Assembly (NCBI RefSeq): GCF_001006805.1
Contig: NZ_LN811350.1
Location: 1,005,774-1,069,773 of the forward strand
DNA length: 64,000 nt
Direction of reading: 5' to 3'
Origin: Microvirga massiliensis
Lineage (GTDB): Bacteria > Pseudomonadota > Alphaproteobacteria > Rhizobiales > Beijerinckiaceae
Positions 17,411 through 26,625 of this stretch are shown here, piece by piece; position 1 is the stretch's first letter, and each line of letters opens with the position of its first letter. The position numbers and the translations under genes were made by a program. The notes under the pieces are model-generated. The model made no database searches, was not told where the DNA came from, and saw nothing but the letters and a program-made list of their open reading frames with translations.

Positions 17411-18496
17411 ATGCGGGCGCACGGGGTCCGTCTACTTGTCTTGCTAGCGGCGCTCGCGCCTCTTCTGCTTCCGGTTCCCGCGGGCGCAGGAGGAAAACTT
17501 CGTCTCCTGACGTGGGCCGACTATGTGCCGCAGGAGGTCGCCGAGCTCTTCACCCGTGAGACCGGCATCGAGGTCGAAGTTACCCTTTCCGACAACGAGG
17601 ACATGATTCGACGCCTTCGGGTGCTCGATACGGAGCCGTTCGACTTGGCGCAACCGAGCCAGGATCGGGTGGCGGGCCAGATCGGGGAGGACGCTCTCTA
17701 CAAACCGCTGGACCTGTCCCGAATTCGGATGGATCTCGTGATCCCGTCGATGTTCGAGGCGACCCGCCGCAACACGAGCCGGGACGGGCAGATTTACGGT
17801 CTGCCGCATGTCTGGGGGACCGACGGTCTCATCCTGAATCTGCCGCATACGCCCGGCGTCTCGGATTACGCAGATCTCTGTAACCCGAACCTCGCCGGAC
17901 GCGTCAGCGTCCGCGCCAAACGTGCGACCCTGATCGCCTTCGCGCTCTCTCGAGGACTCGATCCCTTCGAGGCCTACAAGGACCCGGTCGCCTACGAGAA
18001 GATGATGGAGCGGGTCGTGGCCGAGCTCGAGGCCTGCCGAGGGAACATCCGCTTCTTCTGGGACACGAAGGCCGAGCTTCTCGACGCGCTCCGCCGCGGC
18101 GAGATCCATGCCGCACTCGCATGGGATACAGGCGGATGGGAACTCAACGCCGAGAACCCGAACATTCGCTTCGTGGCCCCACGGTCGGGCGCTCTCGGCT
18201 GGATCGATACTTTCGCGATCCCCGCGAAAGGACGCAACGACGACGCGGCCTATCAATGGATCAACTTCAATCTGCGCCCTGACATTGCGGCCATGGTCGC
18301 CAGGTCGGCGAGAAACTTCACGGCATCCCGAGGCGCCGACCGCCTGATTGATGAGCGCTTGCGGTCGCAGTTCGCTGAGAGCTTTCCGAGAGCGGCGATA
18401 GAGAACATCCAGTGGTACCCCGCCGTGCCCGCCGGCCTTGAAGAGATCGAGGCTCGCGTGCTGGCGCACCTCCGGCGAGTCATTCCCTCGCGCTGA
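17411..18496 (+). CDS. Orphan spermidine/putrescine-type ABC substrate-binding protein
   Basis: A 361-residue periplasmic protein with a signal peptide (MRAHGVRLLVLLAALAPLLL, then an Ala-rich cleavage region near residue 26). The mature part begins with LRLLTWADYVPQEV, typical of PotD/PotF-type binding proteins, and later has GLPHVWGTDGLILN and WDTKAELLDALRRGE. An excellent GGAGG precedes the ATG at 17411. No permease or ATPase genes lie nearby, so it either uses a transporter encoded elsewhere or acts as a sensor. It follows the fusion gene by 43 bases. Confidence 0.88.
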   Translation: MRAHGVRLLVLLAALAPLLLPVPAGAGGKLRLLTWADYVPQEVAELFTRETGIEVEVTLSDNEDMIRRLRVLDTEPFDLAQPSQDRVAGQIGEDALYKPLDLSRIRMDLVIPSMFEATRRNTSRDGQIYGLPHVWGTDGLILNLPHTPGVSDYADLCNPNLAGRVSVRAKRATLIAFALSRGLDPFEAYKDPVAYEKMMERVVAELEACRGNIRFFWDTKAELLDALRRGEIHAALAWDTGGWELNAENPNIRFVAPRSGALGWIDTFAIPAKGRNDDAAYQWINFNLRPDIAAMVARSARNFTASRGADRLIDERLRSQFAESFPRAAIENIQWYPAVPAGLEEIEARVLAHLRRVIPSR

Positions 18497-18595
18497 GCCA
18501 CCATCCTGGACGCGACTCCCGGGCATTTCCGGAGCTGCTCTTGCGACGGATTTGCAAGTGAAATCAATGGCTCGCGCGGCTCGGCCAAATCCGCT

Positions 18596-19555
18596 ATGAC
18601 GCGCTATCCTTCGATTCCGGACAGGCCTCGCCTCGCGACCGGCGGTCCCGCACTTGTGAGCTCGTCCATGGACCGCGTCCAGAAATTGGCCGGCGGCAGC
18701 ATTGCTATTGGCCTTGCCGTCCTCGGCCTCAAATTCGCGGCCTATTACCTGACCGGGTCCATCGCGCTGTACTCGGATGCCCTCGAGAGCATCGTGAACG
18801 TCGTCACTGCGGTGGTGGCTCTCCTGGCAGTGCGCACGAGCGCGAAGCCGGCGGACGCCAACCACCCTTACGGCCACCACAAGGTCGAGTACTTTTCTGC
18901 CGTGATCGTCGGCGTCTTCATCATCGTCGCCGCGCTCCTGATCTTCCGCGAGGCTTTCCTAGGCTTCATGAGCCCGAAGCCCTTCGACCCCTCCATGGAG
19001 GGCCTGCTCGTTAATGGTCTGGCGAGCCTGATCAACGGTGCATGGTGCTGGATCCTCATCCACCAGGGGCGGCGCTCACGGTCTCCGGCCCTGGTCGCCG
19101 ATGGCAAACACCTCCTGACCGATGTCATGTCGTCGGTTGGCGTCCTGCTCGGCGTGATGCTGGCTGCGATCACGGGCTGGCTGGTCCTCGACGTCGTGTT
19201 GGCCGCGCTCGTGGCCGTGAACATCCTATGGTCGGGCTGGCAGCTCATGCGGGAATCCGTCGGCGGCCTCATGGACGAGGCGGTGCAGGATGACACCCTG
19301 AACCGGATTCGCGAGGTGATCTCGACCAATGCCGAGGGCGCTCTCGAGGCTCACGATCTCCGCACCCGCCATGCGGGCCGGATGACCTTCGTCGACTTCC
19401 ACCTCGTCGTGCCCGGCGAGATGTCGGTGTCCTGCGCCCACGACATCTGCGACCGCATCGAGCGGGCGCTGCGGGCCGAGGTGGAGGATGCCCTGATCAC
19501 GATCCACGTGGAGCCGGAGAACAAGGCGAAGCACACGGGCATTGTCGTGCTTTAA
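18596..19555 (+). CDS. Cation diffusion facilitator transporter
   Basis: A 319-residue inner-membrane metal efflux protein. About six transmembrane segments are visible from residue 30 to 210, with the metal-site motifs YSDALES in TM2, NHPYGHHKVEYF after TM2-3, and HLLTDVMSS in TM5. A cytoplasmic C-terminal domain ends with ITIHVEPE. Relatives export Zn, Fe, Mn or Co by proton antiport. The metal is not determined here. An internal ATG at 18668 is an alternative start. Confidence 0.9.
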   Translation: MTRYPSIPDRPRLATGGPALVSSSMDRVQKLAGGSIAIGLAVLGLKFAAYYLTGSIALYSDALESIVNVVTAVVALLAVRTSAKPADANHPYGHHKVEYFSAVIVGVFIIVAALLIFREAFLGFMSPKPFDPSMEGLLVNGLASLINGAWCWILIHQGRRSRSPALVADGKHLLTDVMSSVGVLLGVMLAAITGWLVLDVVLAALVAVNILWSGWQLMRESVGGLMDEAVQDDTLNRIREVISTNAEGALEAHDLRTRHAGRMTFVDFHLVVPGEMSVSCAHDICDRIERALRAEVEDALITIHVEPENKAKHTGIVVL

Positions 19556-19787
19556 GGAGCATGGCTGCCGCGGCTCTCACCCCGGAGGCTGGCCGGCTTG
19601 GGCGGGGCTCATTTGCTCGGGCGGTTTCCATTCGCTTTCACAACGGGGCAGGCTTGAGGTGATGCGCTGCGAGCGGTGCAAGAGACTTCCGGGACGCCCG
19701 ACACGGCCGATGATCACGGCCCCGCGTGGGACAGAATTCTGCAATCCGAGCCATTTCTATCGAACCATCAATCATTCGCGGTGAGCA

Positions 19788-20621
19788 ATGCCAGGGGATA
19801 TGGCCTTCGGTGAGCTTCTTGCTCTGAGCGTGTACTTCGCGGCAGGGGGCGCCATTACCGGAATTCTGGCAGGCGTCTTCGGGATCGGAGGGGGCACGGT
19901 CATCGTGCCTGTGCTCTACCAGCTCTTCGGGCTCATGGGTGTCCCGGAGTCGGTGCGTATGCATCTGTGCATCGGCACGTCCCTGGCCGCCATCATCCCG
20001 ACCTCGCTCCGGTCCTATCGTGCTCACGAGGCTCGCGGAGCCGTGGATCCCAAAGTCATCCGCCAATGGGCAGTACCTGTCATGATCGGGGCGGTGTTGG
20101 GTGCTGTCATTGCGGCCTTCGTCTCGTCCGGGCAGTTGCGAGGCATCTTCGCGGGCATTTGCACCTTCAACGGCTTGCGCTTCGTGTTCGGAAAAGAGCA
20201 CTGGCGCCTCGCCGATGATCTTCCCGGGCCAATCGCGATGGCGGCATATGGCATCGGGATCGGAGTTTTTTCGGCCCTCATGGGGATCAGCGGGGGGCAG
20301 CTCATCATCATGATCATGACGCTCTACAACCGACCGATTCATCAGGCAGTTGCGACGTCCGCCGGACTGGGGGTCCTGACATCAATTCCCGGCGCCATCG
20401 GATATGTTCTGACGGGCCTGCCGGAGCAGGGCCTCCTTCCGCCGCTGTCGATCGGCTATGTATCGCTGATCGGGGCGGCTCTTCTGGCTCCGATCAGCGT
20501 TTGGACGGCTCCGGTCGGCGTTCGTTTGGCGCACGGGATCTCCCGGCGGACATTGGAGCTCGTCTTCGGCATCTATCTTCTCGCGATCGCCGGGCGGTTT
20601 TTCTGGAGCATTCTGCACTGA
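19788..20621 (+). CDS. TauE/SafE-family permease
   Basis: A 277-residue membrane protein with about eight hydrophobic segments in two related halves. Each half has a glycine-rich signature: GVFGIGGGTVIVPVL in the first and MGISGGQLIIMIM in the second. The family includes putative sulfite, sulfonate and sulfoacetate exporters. No sulfur-metabolism genes are adjacent, so the substrate cannot be inferred. The preceding 232 bases contain no supported gene. A transposase relic begins 21 bases after the stop. Confidence 0.88.
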   Translation: MPGDMAFGELLALSVYFAAGGAITGILAGVFGIGGGTVIVPVLYQLFGLMGVPESVRMHLCIGTSLAAIIPTSLRSYRAHEARGAVDPKVIRQWAVPVMIGAVLGAVIAAFVSSGQLRGIFAGICTFNGLRFVFGKEHWRLADDLPGPIAMAAYGIGIGVFSALMGISGGQLIIMIMTLYNRPIHQAVATSAGLGVLTSIPGAIGYVLTGLPEQGLLPPLSIGYVSLIGAALLAPISVWTAPVGVRLAHGISRRTLELVFGIYLLAIAGRFFWSILH

Positions 20622-20642
20622 GATTCTTTCCCGCTCAGAGAT

Positions 20643-20780
20643 TCAAGAAACAAAGTCCTGCTGGAAGCAGATGAGGGCGGGAAAGATCTGATCGATGTCG
20701 GTGCGGCGTGCGCAGCGAATGATGGACCGCCGCCAGACGCGGTCGAGCCATGCGAGTGTGCGCTCCACGACCCTCCGATG
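20643..20780 (-). pseudogene. Relic of a DDE transposase 3' end (IS5-like)
   Basis: On the minus strand the end of a frame reads RRVVERTLAWLDRVWRR and finishes PALICFQQDF before a TGA at 20645-20643. The VVERTLAWL motif and the ALICF-type ending are characteristic of IS5-group transposases, where they follow the last catalytic residue. Sequence further upstream on this strand (20781-20940) loses the frame and I find no ends or full gene, so it is a decayed fragment. Confidence 0.5.
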
Positions 20781-21123
20781 TCATCCGTGAGCATCTGACG
20801 GCTGTCGATCCTGCGCGAGACGATGAGGATCTTGATGGGCCACCCGTGACAGGCGAGGCGGCTCACGGCGACTGCCCGAGTGCGGCACGAAGAGGATGAC
20901 GATCCGCACGGCGTGGTCATACAGCCTAGTGGCGTCTGTCCTCACGAAACGGGTAGGAAGCACCACCAAGTGCTCGGCAAACAGCGCACCCGAAGTGGAT
21001 TTTGGCTCCAATCGTAGCGTCGCGGGAGTAGTAGCCTATAGTTTGGCCAGCATTCCGCCATGGCTATGTGACAGGAGTTTGCATGTGGTGCTGAGTGGTC
21101 CCCACACCCGACGGGAGATCGTC
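20781..21123. other. Gene-free stretch beside the transposase relic
   Basis: No convincing gene. The minus strand may contain further frame-shifted transposase residue adjacent to the 20643-20780 fragment. The last 60 bases precede the secreted-protein gene at 21124. Confidence 0.4.
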
Positions 21124-21453
21124 ATGAGGAGAGCCGTATTCCTGGTCATCGCCTGTGGGTTCGCAGGACCTGTATGGGCGCAGGACACCCCGGCCGGCAT
21201 GACCCCGATCATCAGCGCAAAGTACGGCGAGCGGGTTTGCGGTTACAAAGTAAACCTCCAAAAGCTTACGGATCATATCCAGCGAGTGTCGGGCATACCA
21301 GCAGTGTCAGTTTTTCAAGACCCCGAACTGACCACGATAATGGATCACATGTGGAAGCGGTATGATGAGATGGGTAAGCACAAGGCTTGCCCTACCATCC
21401 TCCGGGAGTATGGGCCTCGGGGCACTCTGGCTCGGGGTGTTCTCAGCAGATGA
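21124..21453 (+). CDS. Small secreted protein, 109 residues
   Basis: A signal peptide (MRRAVFLVIACGFAGPVWAQ) is followed by a short hydrophilic domain with two cysteines, one in GERVCGYKV and one in GKHKACPTIL, which could form a disulfide in the periplasm. A GGGAG motif 7 bases before the ATG at 21124 fixes the start. I recognise no family. It is the first of four small exported proteins in a gene-poor stretch between transposase relics. Confidence 0.65.
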   Translation: MRRAVFLVIACGFAGPVWAQDTPAGMTPIISAKYGERVCGYKVNLQKLTDHIQRVSGIPAVSVFQDPELTTIMDHMWKRYDEMGKHKACPTILREYGPRGTLARGVLSR

Positions 21454-21677
21454 CATTGCGCACCCCTGCAGGCCCTCCGCTGAGACAGGCCCGTCGGTAA
21501 GCCGCAACCACTACCCCGGATCGCCTTCAGGATCCGTTGGTCGAGTGTGCCGGATATACTCCCGCGGAATGGATCAGATGGTTTTTGTTACCTGATGACG
21601 TACCGACAGGCTGTAATGGACATACGAACGCCCTCCTCGAGCAGGTCCTTCCATTGGATCGGGCCATGAGGCTTGGA

Positions 21678-21932
21678 TCAGCACCCGTTGCAGATGCCAC
21701 GTTCGACGAGGCGGTCGATTTCGCGGTCCATGCGCTCCATCTCGCCATCAGCTACCGTATCGATCGACGAGAAGTTATTTCGCGGCTCTGTGAAGACCTC
21801 CCGTTCGAGCTGACGCTGAGACGGGATCCGGATCTCTCCGGAAGCCGTGAATGGTCCGGTTCTGGGCTGCGGCCAAGCTGGCGAGGAGGCGAGTGCAAAC
21901 CCAAGTGTTATCGCGATGAAAGCGGCCCTCAT
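21678..21932 (-). CDS. Small secreted protein, 84 residues
   Basis: Signal peptide MRAAFIAITLGFALASSPAW followed by a polar mature part that ends RGICNGC, giving a C-terminal Cys-x2-Cys. GAGGAG lies 8 bases upstream of the ATG at 21932, strong support for a real gene despite its size. A longer overlapping frame on the plus strand is an antisense artefact. No family recognised. The paired cysteines and secretion suggest an envelope or extracellular role. Confidence 0.65.
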   Translation of the reverse strand: MRAAFIAITLGFALASSPAWPQPRTGPFTASGEIRIPSQRQLEREVFTEPRNNFSSIDTVADGEMERMDREIDRLVERGICNGC

Positions 21933-22550
21933 TGCAGGAACTCCTCAAGATCCGAACGGCATGTGTCCTTCGTTCCGGCACCAAAATTGGTCAATGACAT
22001 CACATTGGGCCGAGACTTGCTTGACCGATCAGGACAAGGGCTGAACACTTTTCGATACCATCGCCGAAATCCACGCGACGAACTGCACTGTTCGACCGGG
22101 TTCGCTGACGGAAGCACTGATCAAGGGCATGAAGCGATGACGAATGGCCGGCTCGCAAGCCGGCGCACGGACTGAGAGAAGGGAGTGCCCTTGAATGAGA
22201 GTCGGTGAGCCTATCCCTCGTTCGAGGATGCCTCTCCGTTCGACCTACCCGGAAGAGGCAGCACGCTACTCCTAATTTGTTCAGCGACGCTCCTGTTTAT
22301 GCGAACGCGCAGACGCAAAGAAGCCGACATCGATAGACAGAATAGACGCGCTGGTAAGCTAGTGCCGTGGACGGTCCAGCTCCCGAAGTCATGGGTCCCC
22401 GGGACTGCTCTCGCGACACCCGCTTTCATGGCCGAGCCTGGGTTCCCGCGCCGCATCCTCCTCGAGGCGGTTGAGACAGAGGACGCTCGCAGGACGGCGC
22501 GGATCTGCGTCCAAGTTGAAGCTGTTCTGGTTCACAACTGGAGAAGCGTC
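21933..22550. other. Intergenic stretch without supported genes
   Basis: Between the minus-strand small protein and the repeat protein at 22551 I see no convincing coding region, RNA or promoter. A frame runs in from 22299 to the downstream gene, but its first 84 codons lack a ribosome-binding site and precede the true signal peptide. Confidence 0.5.
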
Positions 22551-23093
22551 ATGACCCGATTGCCTGTTCTGGCGATAGCGGCGCTCACCCTCGTCGCCTC
22601 ACCCTCCCTCCTTCTCACAACGACTATCCCAGCGGCTGCCCAGGATGACGATTGGGGCGGTGGCGAATCCGGTGGTAGCTTGCGCGACCTTGTGCGGAGT
22701 TGGCTTCAGGAGCGCGGCGATCGCCGCGATGTCCTCATGGATCTAATCCAAGAGCGCCGGGACTGGCGCGACCAGTTCATGGATTTGATGCAGGAGCGCC
22801 GGGACTGGCGCGACGAGCTCAGGGATTTGATCCAGGAGCGCGGGGATCGTCGCGGTGAACTCAGAGAATTCCTAAGGGACCATCCATGGCTGGGCGAGCG
22901 CTTACGCGAGCGCCTGCGCGAACGCGTGGCCTCGCGATGGGACGACGAGGACGAGGGCGGCGGCTTGCGAGGTCGCTTGCGGGAGCGTCTTTCTGAGCGC
23001 CTGGGCGGGGACTGCTATATTCTCACACGCAGCCTCAGGAACCAGGACGGAAGTCTTCTGGTCTTGGTTCGCCGGCGCATCTGCCGTGACTAG
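22551..23093 (+). CDS. Secreted protein with 14-residue charged repeats
   Basis: A 180-residue product with a signal peptide (MTRLPVLAIAALTLVASPSL and an AAAQ cleavage region), then an acidic DDDWGGGESGG linker. Next come four tandem 14-residue units of the form DLxQERxDxRDxxx, followed by an Arg/Glu-rich segment (RERLRERL) and a short C-terminal domain with two cysteines (GDCYILT and RRICRD). The repeats should form long amphipathic, highly charged helices. The start at 22551 has GGAG upstream. The C-terminal cysteine pair resembles the design of its small neighbours. No family recognised; it might bind nucleic acid, metal or other charged polymers outside the cell, which is speculation. Confidence 0.7.
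   Translation: MTRLPVLAIAALTLVASPSLLLTTTIPAAAQDDDWGGGESGGSLRDLVRSWLQERGDRRDVLMDLIQERRDWRDQFMDLMQERRDWRDELRDLIQERGDRRGELREFLRDHPWLGERLRERLRERVASRWDDEDEGGGLRGRLRERLSERLGGDCYILTRSLRNQDGSLLVLVRRRICRD
22698..22865 (+). repeat. Tandem 42-bp repeat, four units, within coding sequence
   Basis: Four consecutive 42-bp units start at about 22698, 22740, 22782 and 22824. The middle two are most alike (sharing GAGCGCCGGGACTGGCGCGA). Each encodes one 14-residue QERxD-type unit, and the period preserves frame. Copy number may vary between strains. Confidence 0.85.
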
Positions 23094-23126
23094 TTCGCAC
23101 CTGGATCCAACCGACAGGAGGAGTGA

Positions 23127-23477
23127 ATGAAGAAAGCCCTTCTTGTGGCGGCCTGCCTGATGCTGGTCGCGCTGCCTGCCTTCAGCCAAATTTCGGACGA
23201 ACCTGAGGACCGCGGCTCGTCCTACAGTCGACGAGATCGTGACCTAGAAGATCTCCTGCGCGGGCTTGACGAGAGGAGGTCGGGAGGCGGCCCAGCGCGC
23301 GGCGCCGGTTTTCTGCTGCGCGCCGGGGACGTAACCCTGGCCGTGCGGTGTGATCCGCGAGATTCCATGAGGGCATGCGTGGACGCGGCCACGACATTGA
23401 TGGAGCGGGCGCGCACAGCGATGCCGTCCGCAGGCGGAGCTGGCGGTGCGGCTCCTGGAGCACCCCCGCCCAGATAA
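23127..23477 (+). CDS. Small secreted protein, 116 residues
   Basis: Signal peptide MKKALLVAACLMLVALPAFS, then a charged segment SYSRRDRDLEDLLRGLDERR and a compact region GAGFLLRAGDVTLAVRCD with CDPRDSMRACVDAA. The tail is Gly/Ala/Pro-rich. A strong AGGAGGAG lies just upstream of the ATG. Two cysteines occur in the mature part. It follows the repeat protein by 33 bases on the same strand, so the two are probably co-transcribed. No family recognised. Confidence 0.7.
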   Translation: MKKALLVAACLMLVALPAFSQISDEPEDRGSSYSRRDRDLEDLLRGLDERRSGGGPARGAGFLLRAGDVTLAVRCDPRDSMRACVDAATTLMERARTAMPSAGGAGGAAPGAPPPR

Positions 23478-23518
23478 CCTGCTTACCAAGCTGCGCCGTC
23501 CAACCGCGGCGCAGCCTT

Positions 23519-23602
23519 CCAGATGCGATCCTGATGATCGACGACACGGCTCTGCCCAAGAAAGGTATGGTCCTGGTTAGTGTTGGCGCGCAGTACGCGT
23601 CA
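23519..23602 (+). pseudogene. Relic of IS701-type transposase
   Basis: In one frame this reads PDAILMIDDTALPKKG and then VSVGAQYAS. The DDTALPKKG-...-VGVAxQYA signature is the first catalytic aspartate region of IS701/IS4-group transposases. The frame breaks after about 28 codons and no more of the gene is present, so it is a small fragment of an old insertion. Confidence 0.6.
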
Positions 23603-24050
23603 TGCCGACCGCAACAACTGTCCAGAGATACTTCCGGCTGTCGAGGATGCTTGCCTGGCACACACGGCTACGCTTCGGCAGCGACTTTCCTGGCTTCGCG
23701 GCTTCTGATCTCTCTGCCATGTGCGGGATCGTAGATCGCGATCACTTCAGTTTGTCGTCAACTCCATCCCGATCACCCCGGCAATCGACGTCAGAGACTA
23801 CCAGAAGAGCTGGAGGAGATTCGGAGGCTCTTGTTGCCGAACGCCATGTACCTGGCTCTGGTCGCTCCGGGAGCAGAAGCGGCTTTGTAAGTAATCGCCT
23901 GAAATGCATCCATTGCACGGGGACATGGCCCCCTATGGGGGCTTGCGTCCTGTTTTGTGTCGGACGCTCTTGATCGAGCGGGCTAACCTGGTCGGGGCTG
24001 GCGTGCCCAGCCGGCCTCTGGTCGATCACCACGCCCTTGGGACCGCGATC
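23603..24050. other. Gene-free stretch downstream of the dipeptidase
   Basis: No supported gene. It probably contains further degraded mobile-element sequence after the IS701-type fragment. A short GC-rich inverted repeat near 23997-24013 (GGCTGG/CCAGCC) has no T-tract, so I do not call a terminator. Confidence 0.4.
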
Positions 24051-25115
24051 TCATTCGCCCCAGGTCCGCCGCAGCACGTCGATCCAGTTCTCGAAGGCGA
24101 TCTTGCGGATCGTGGCTTCGTCATAGCCGTGGCGCCGCATCGCTTCGAGGAGGCGCGGCAGTCCACGTGCATCGCCGATCACCGCCGGTACGGTCGCGCC
24201 GTCGAAATCCGAGCCGAAGCCGACACCCTCAACGCCCACATGCTCGATCAAATGATCGAGATGCCGGATCATGTCCTCGAGATGAGTATCCGCATTGCGC
24301 TGCCCGTCCGGGCGAATGAAGGCCGTCGCGAAGTTCAGGCCGACCATCCCACGGCTCTCGCGAATGGCCGCAAGCTGGCGGTCGGTCAGGTTGCGGGAAT
24401 GAGGGCAGACCGCATGGGCGTTCGAATGCGTAGCCACGAGCGGCGCATCGGTGAGACCGGCGACATCCCAGAACCCGGCCTCGTTGAGGTGCGAGAGGTC
24501 GATCATGATCCTGCGGCGATTGCAGGCCCGCACGAGTGCGCGCCCGGCCTCGGTGAGACCGGGTCCGATGTCAGGAGACGATGGAAACCGGAACGGCACG
24601 CCATGCCCGAAGATGTTCGAGCGGCTCCAGACCGGACCGAGCGAGCGCAGGCCGGCAGCGTGCAGGACGTCCAGCATATGGAAGTCGGGATCGATGGCTT
24701 CCGCCCCCTCGATGTGGAGCAATGCTGCGAGGACGTGATTCGCGATGCAGTCGCGAAGGTCGGCCGCACTGCGGCAGATCCTCACGGTACCGCCCGAAAG
24801 GCGCTCGATGCGAAGGAGCAGGGCCGCCATCCGCAGGGTCACGGCTTGGGCGCTGGAAAGCGGGACCTGGGGAGGCAAGGGGACGTCATAGGTCGCCTGC
24901 GCCATCAACTCGTCGGCGCCCGAACTCTCACCCGATGGCACGAAGATCGCGAAGAGGCCGCCCGCCAATCCTCCGGCCCGCATGCGCGGCTGGTCGAGAT
25001 GTCCCATTGCGTCTCCGTCGAGGAATGCGCGCTCCGGCTCGCCTCCCGGGCGCCGCATGAGCCGGAGGAGAACGTCGTTGTGGCCATCGAATACAGGGAC
25101 GGTTTGTGATGTCAT
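24051..25115 (-). CDS. Membrane-dipeptidase-like protein (peptidase M19)
   Basis: A 354-residue zinc-dependent dipeptidase of the renal dipeptidase family. Metal and active-site motifs are visible in order: FDGHNDVLL near the N-terminus, [10 protein letters not shown] with the bridging glutamate, [19 protein letters not shown] and GFGSDFDG. Family members cleave dipeptides, often with D-residues, and some act in cell-wall turnover. No signal peptide is evident, so this version is likely cytosolic. It is divergent from argH with about 109 bases between. Confidence 0.93.
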   Translation of the reverse strand: MTSQTVPVFDGHNDVLLRLMRRPGGEPERAFLDGDAMGHLDQPRMRAGGLAGGLFAIFVPSGESSGADELMAQATYDVPLPPQVPLSSAQAVTLRMAALLLRIERLSGGTVRICRSAADLRDCIANHVLAALLHIEGAEAIDPDFHMLDVLHAAGLRSLGPVWSRSNIFGHGVPFRFPSSPDIGPGLTEAGRALVRACNRRRIMIDLSHLNEAGFWDVAGLTDAPLVATHSNAHAVCPHSRNLTDRQLAAIRESRGMVGLNFATAFIRPDGQRNADTHLEDMIRHLDHLIEHVGVEGVGFGSDFDGATVPAVIGDARGLPRLLEAMRRHGYDEATIRKIAFENWIDVLRRTWGE

Positions 25116-25224
25116 GAGCGAGGGTAACTCCGGTTGCTCGTCGGGGAGCGGCCGCCCGAAGCGGCCCTGGTCTCAGGGTTCAGGCTATGGCAAACGCAGG
25201 CTCCGTAAGGAAGAGGACGTGCCC

Positions 25225-26625
25225 GTGTCCCATGACAACTCCCGGAGCGCCGCCAACAAGATGTGGGGCGGCCGGTTCTCCGCGTCGCCCAGCGCCTTGA
25301 TGGAGGCGATCAACGCCTCGATCGGCTTCGATCGCAGGATGGCCCGCCAGGATATCGAGGGCTCCCTTGCGCACAGCGACATGCTGGCCGTGCAGGGAAT
25401 TATCACCGAAGCCGACCGCGATGCGATCCATGACGGCCTGCGCCGCATCCTCGAGGAGATCGAGGCGGGCACGTTCCCGTTCCGGACCGAGCTCGAGGAC
25501 ATCCACATGAACGTGGAGAATCGTCTGCGCGAGCTCATCGGGGAGGCAGCCGGGCGCCTGCACACGGCCCGCAGCCGAAACGATCAGGTGGCGCTCGATG
25601 TGCGCCTGTGGGTCCGCGACGCGCACGACCGGACGGAGGCCCAACTCGGAGCTCTTCTGCGCGCTCTCCTCCAGAAGGCGGAGACCCATGCCGCAACGGT
25701 GATGCCCGGCTTCACGCACCTCCAGAGCGCTCAGCCCGTCACGTTCGGCCACCACATGATGGCTTATGTCGAGATGTTCGGGCGCGATTGCGCCCGCATC
25801 CGCGACTCGCGCGCTCGCCTCAACGAATGCCCGCTGGGCGCGGCGGCGCTGGCGGGCACCTCCTTTCCGGTCGACCGGCACCGGGTGGCCAACGCCCTCG
25901 GCTTCGATGGACCGACACGCAACTCCCTCGATTCGGTCGCCGACCGGGATTCAATCCTCGAGTTCCTCTCCACGGCAGCGATCTGTGCCGTGCACCTGTC
26001 TCGCCTTGCCGAGGAGATCGTGATCTGGATGTCGGCCCCGTTCGGGTTCATCCGGCTTCCGGACCGCTGGACGACGGGCTCGAGCATCATGCCGCAGAAG
26101 CGCAATCCGGATGCCGCAGAGCTCGTGCGCGGCAAGACCGGCCGGGTGATCGGGGCTCTCGTTGCCACGGCAACCATGATGAAAGGGCTTGCGCTCACCT
26201 ATTCGAAGGACATGCAGGAGGACAAGGAGCAGCTCTTCGACGCGGCCGATACGCTCGAGATCGCGCTCGCGGCCATGACGGGCATGGTCGAGGATCTCGA
26301 ACCCGTGCCGGAGCGCATGGCGGCCCTTGCGGGCGCCGGCTATGCGACCGCCACCGACCTCGCTGATTGGCTCGTCCGGGAACTCGGCATGCCCTTCCGC
26401 GACGCTCACCACGTCACGGGGAGGATCGTCGCCGAGGCGGAGCGCCGCGGGCTCGGCCTCGAAGACCTGCCGCTCTCGATCATGCAGACCGTAGAGCCGC
26501 GCATCACGGCCGACGTGAAGGCGGTGCTCGGTGTCGAGAACTCGGTTCGCTCGCGCACCAGCTTCGGCGGAACCGCGCCGGAGCGGGTGCTGGAGCAGGT
26601 CGCGTGGTGGCGTGAGAGGCTTTGA
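25225..26625 (+). CDS. argH: Argininosuccinate lyase
   Basis: A 466-residue enzyme that splits argininosuccinate into arginine and fumarate, the last step of arginine synthesis. Motifs: MWGGRF at the N-terminus, [22 protein letters not shown], and the superfamily signature [12 protein letters not shown] with the catalytic serine loop. Start is taken as GTG at 25225, where GAGG sits 8 bases upstream; the in-frame GTG at 25219 is too close to it. The stop overlaps the putative TTG start of the histidine kinase. Confidence 0.96.
   Translation: MSHDNSRSAANKMWGGRFSASPSALMEAINASIGFDRRMARQDIEGSLAHSDMLAVQGIITEADRDAIHDGLRRILEEIEAGTFPFRTELEDIHMNVENRLRELIGEAAGRLHTARSRNDQVALDVRLWVRDAHDRTEAQLGALLRALLQKAETHAATVMPGFTHLQSAQPVTFGHHMMAYVEMFGRDCARIRDSRARLNECPLGAAALAGTSFPVDRHRVANALGFDGPTRNSLDSVADRDSILEFLSTAAICAVHLSRLAEEIVIWMSAPFGFIRLPDRWTTGSSIMPQKRNPDAAELVRGKTGRVIGALVATATMMKGLALTYSKDMQEDKEQLFDAADTLEIALAAMTGMVEDLEPVPERMAALAGAGYATATDLADWLVRELGMPFRDAHHVTGRIVAEAERRGLGLEDLPLSIMQTVEPRITADVKAVLGVENSVRSRTSFGGTAPERVLEQVAWWRERL

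Noticed and set aside
21955..21976. Possible EcfG-type promoter AACG...GTTCC upstream of the 21678 gene
   Set aside because: The spacer is only 13 bases instead of 16-17.
21537..22175. A 212-codon plus-strand frame
   Set aside because: It is antisense to the small secreted protein at 21678-21932, which has a signal peptide and a strong ribosome-binding site; the frame itself has no such support.
22698..22865. CRISPR-like array
   Set aside because: Repeats are contiguous with no spacers and encode protein in frame.
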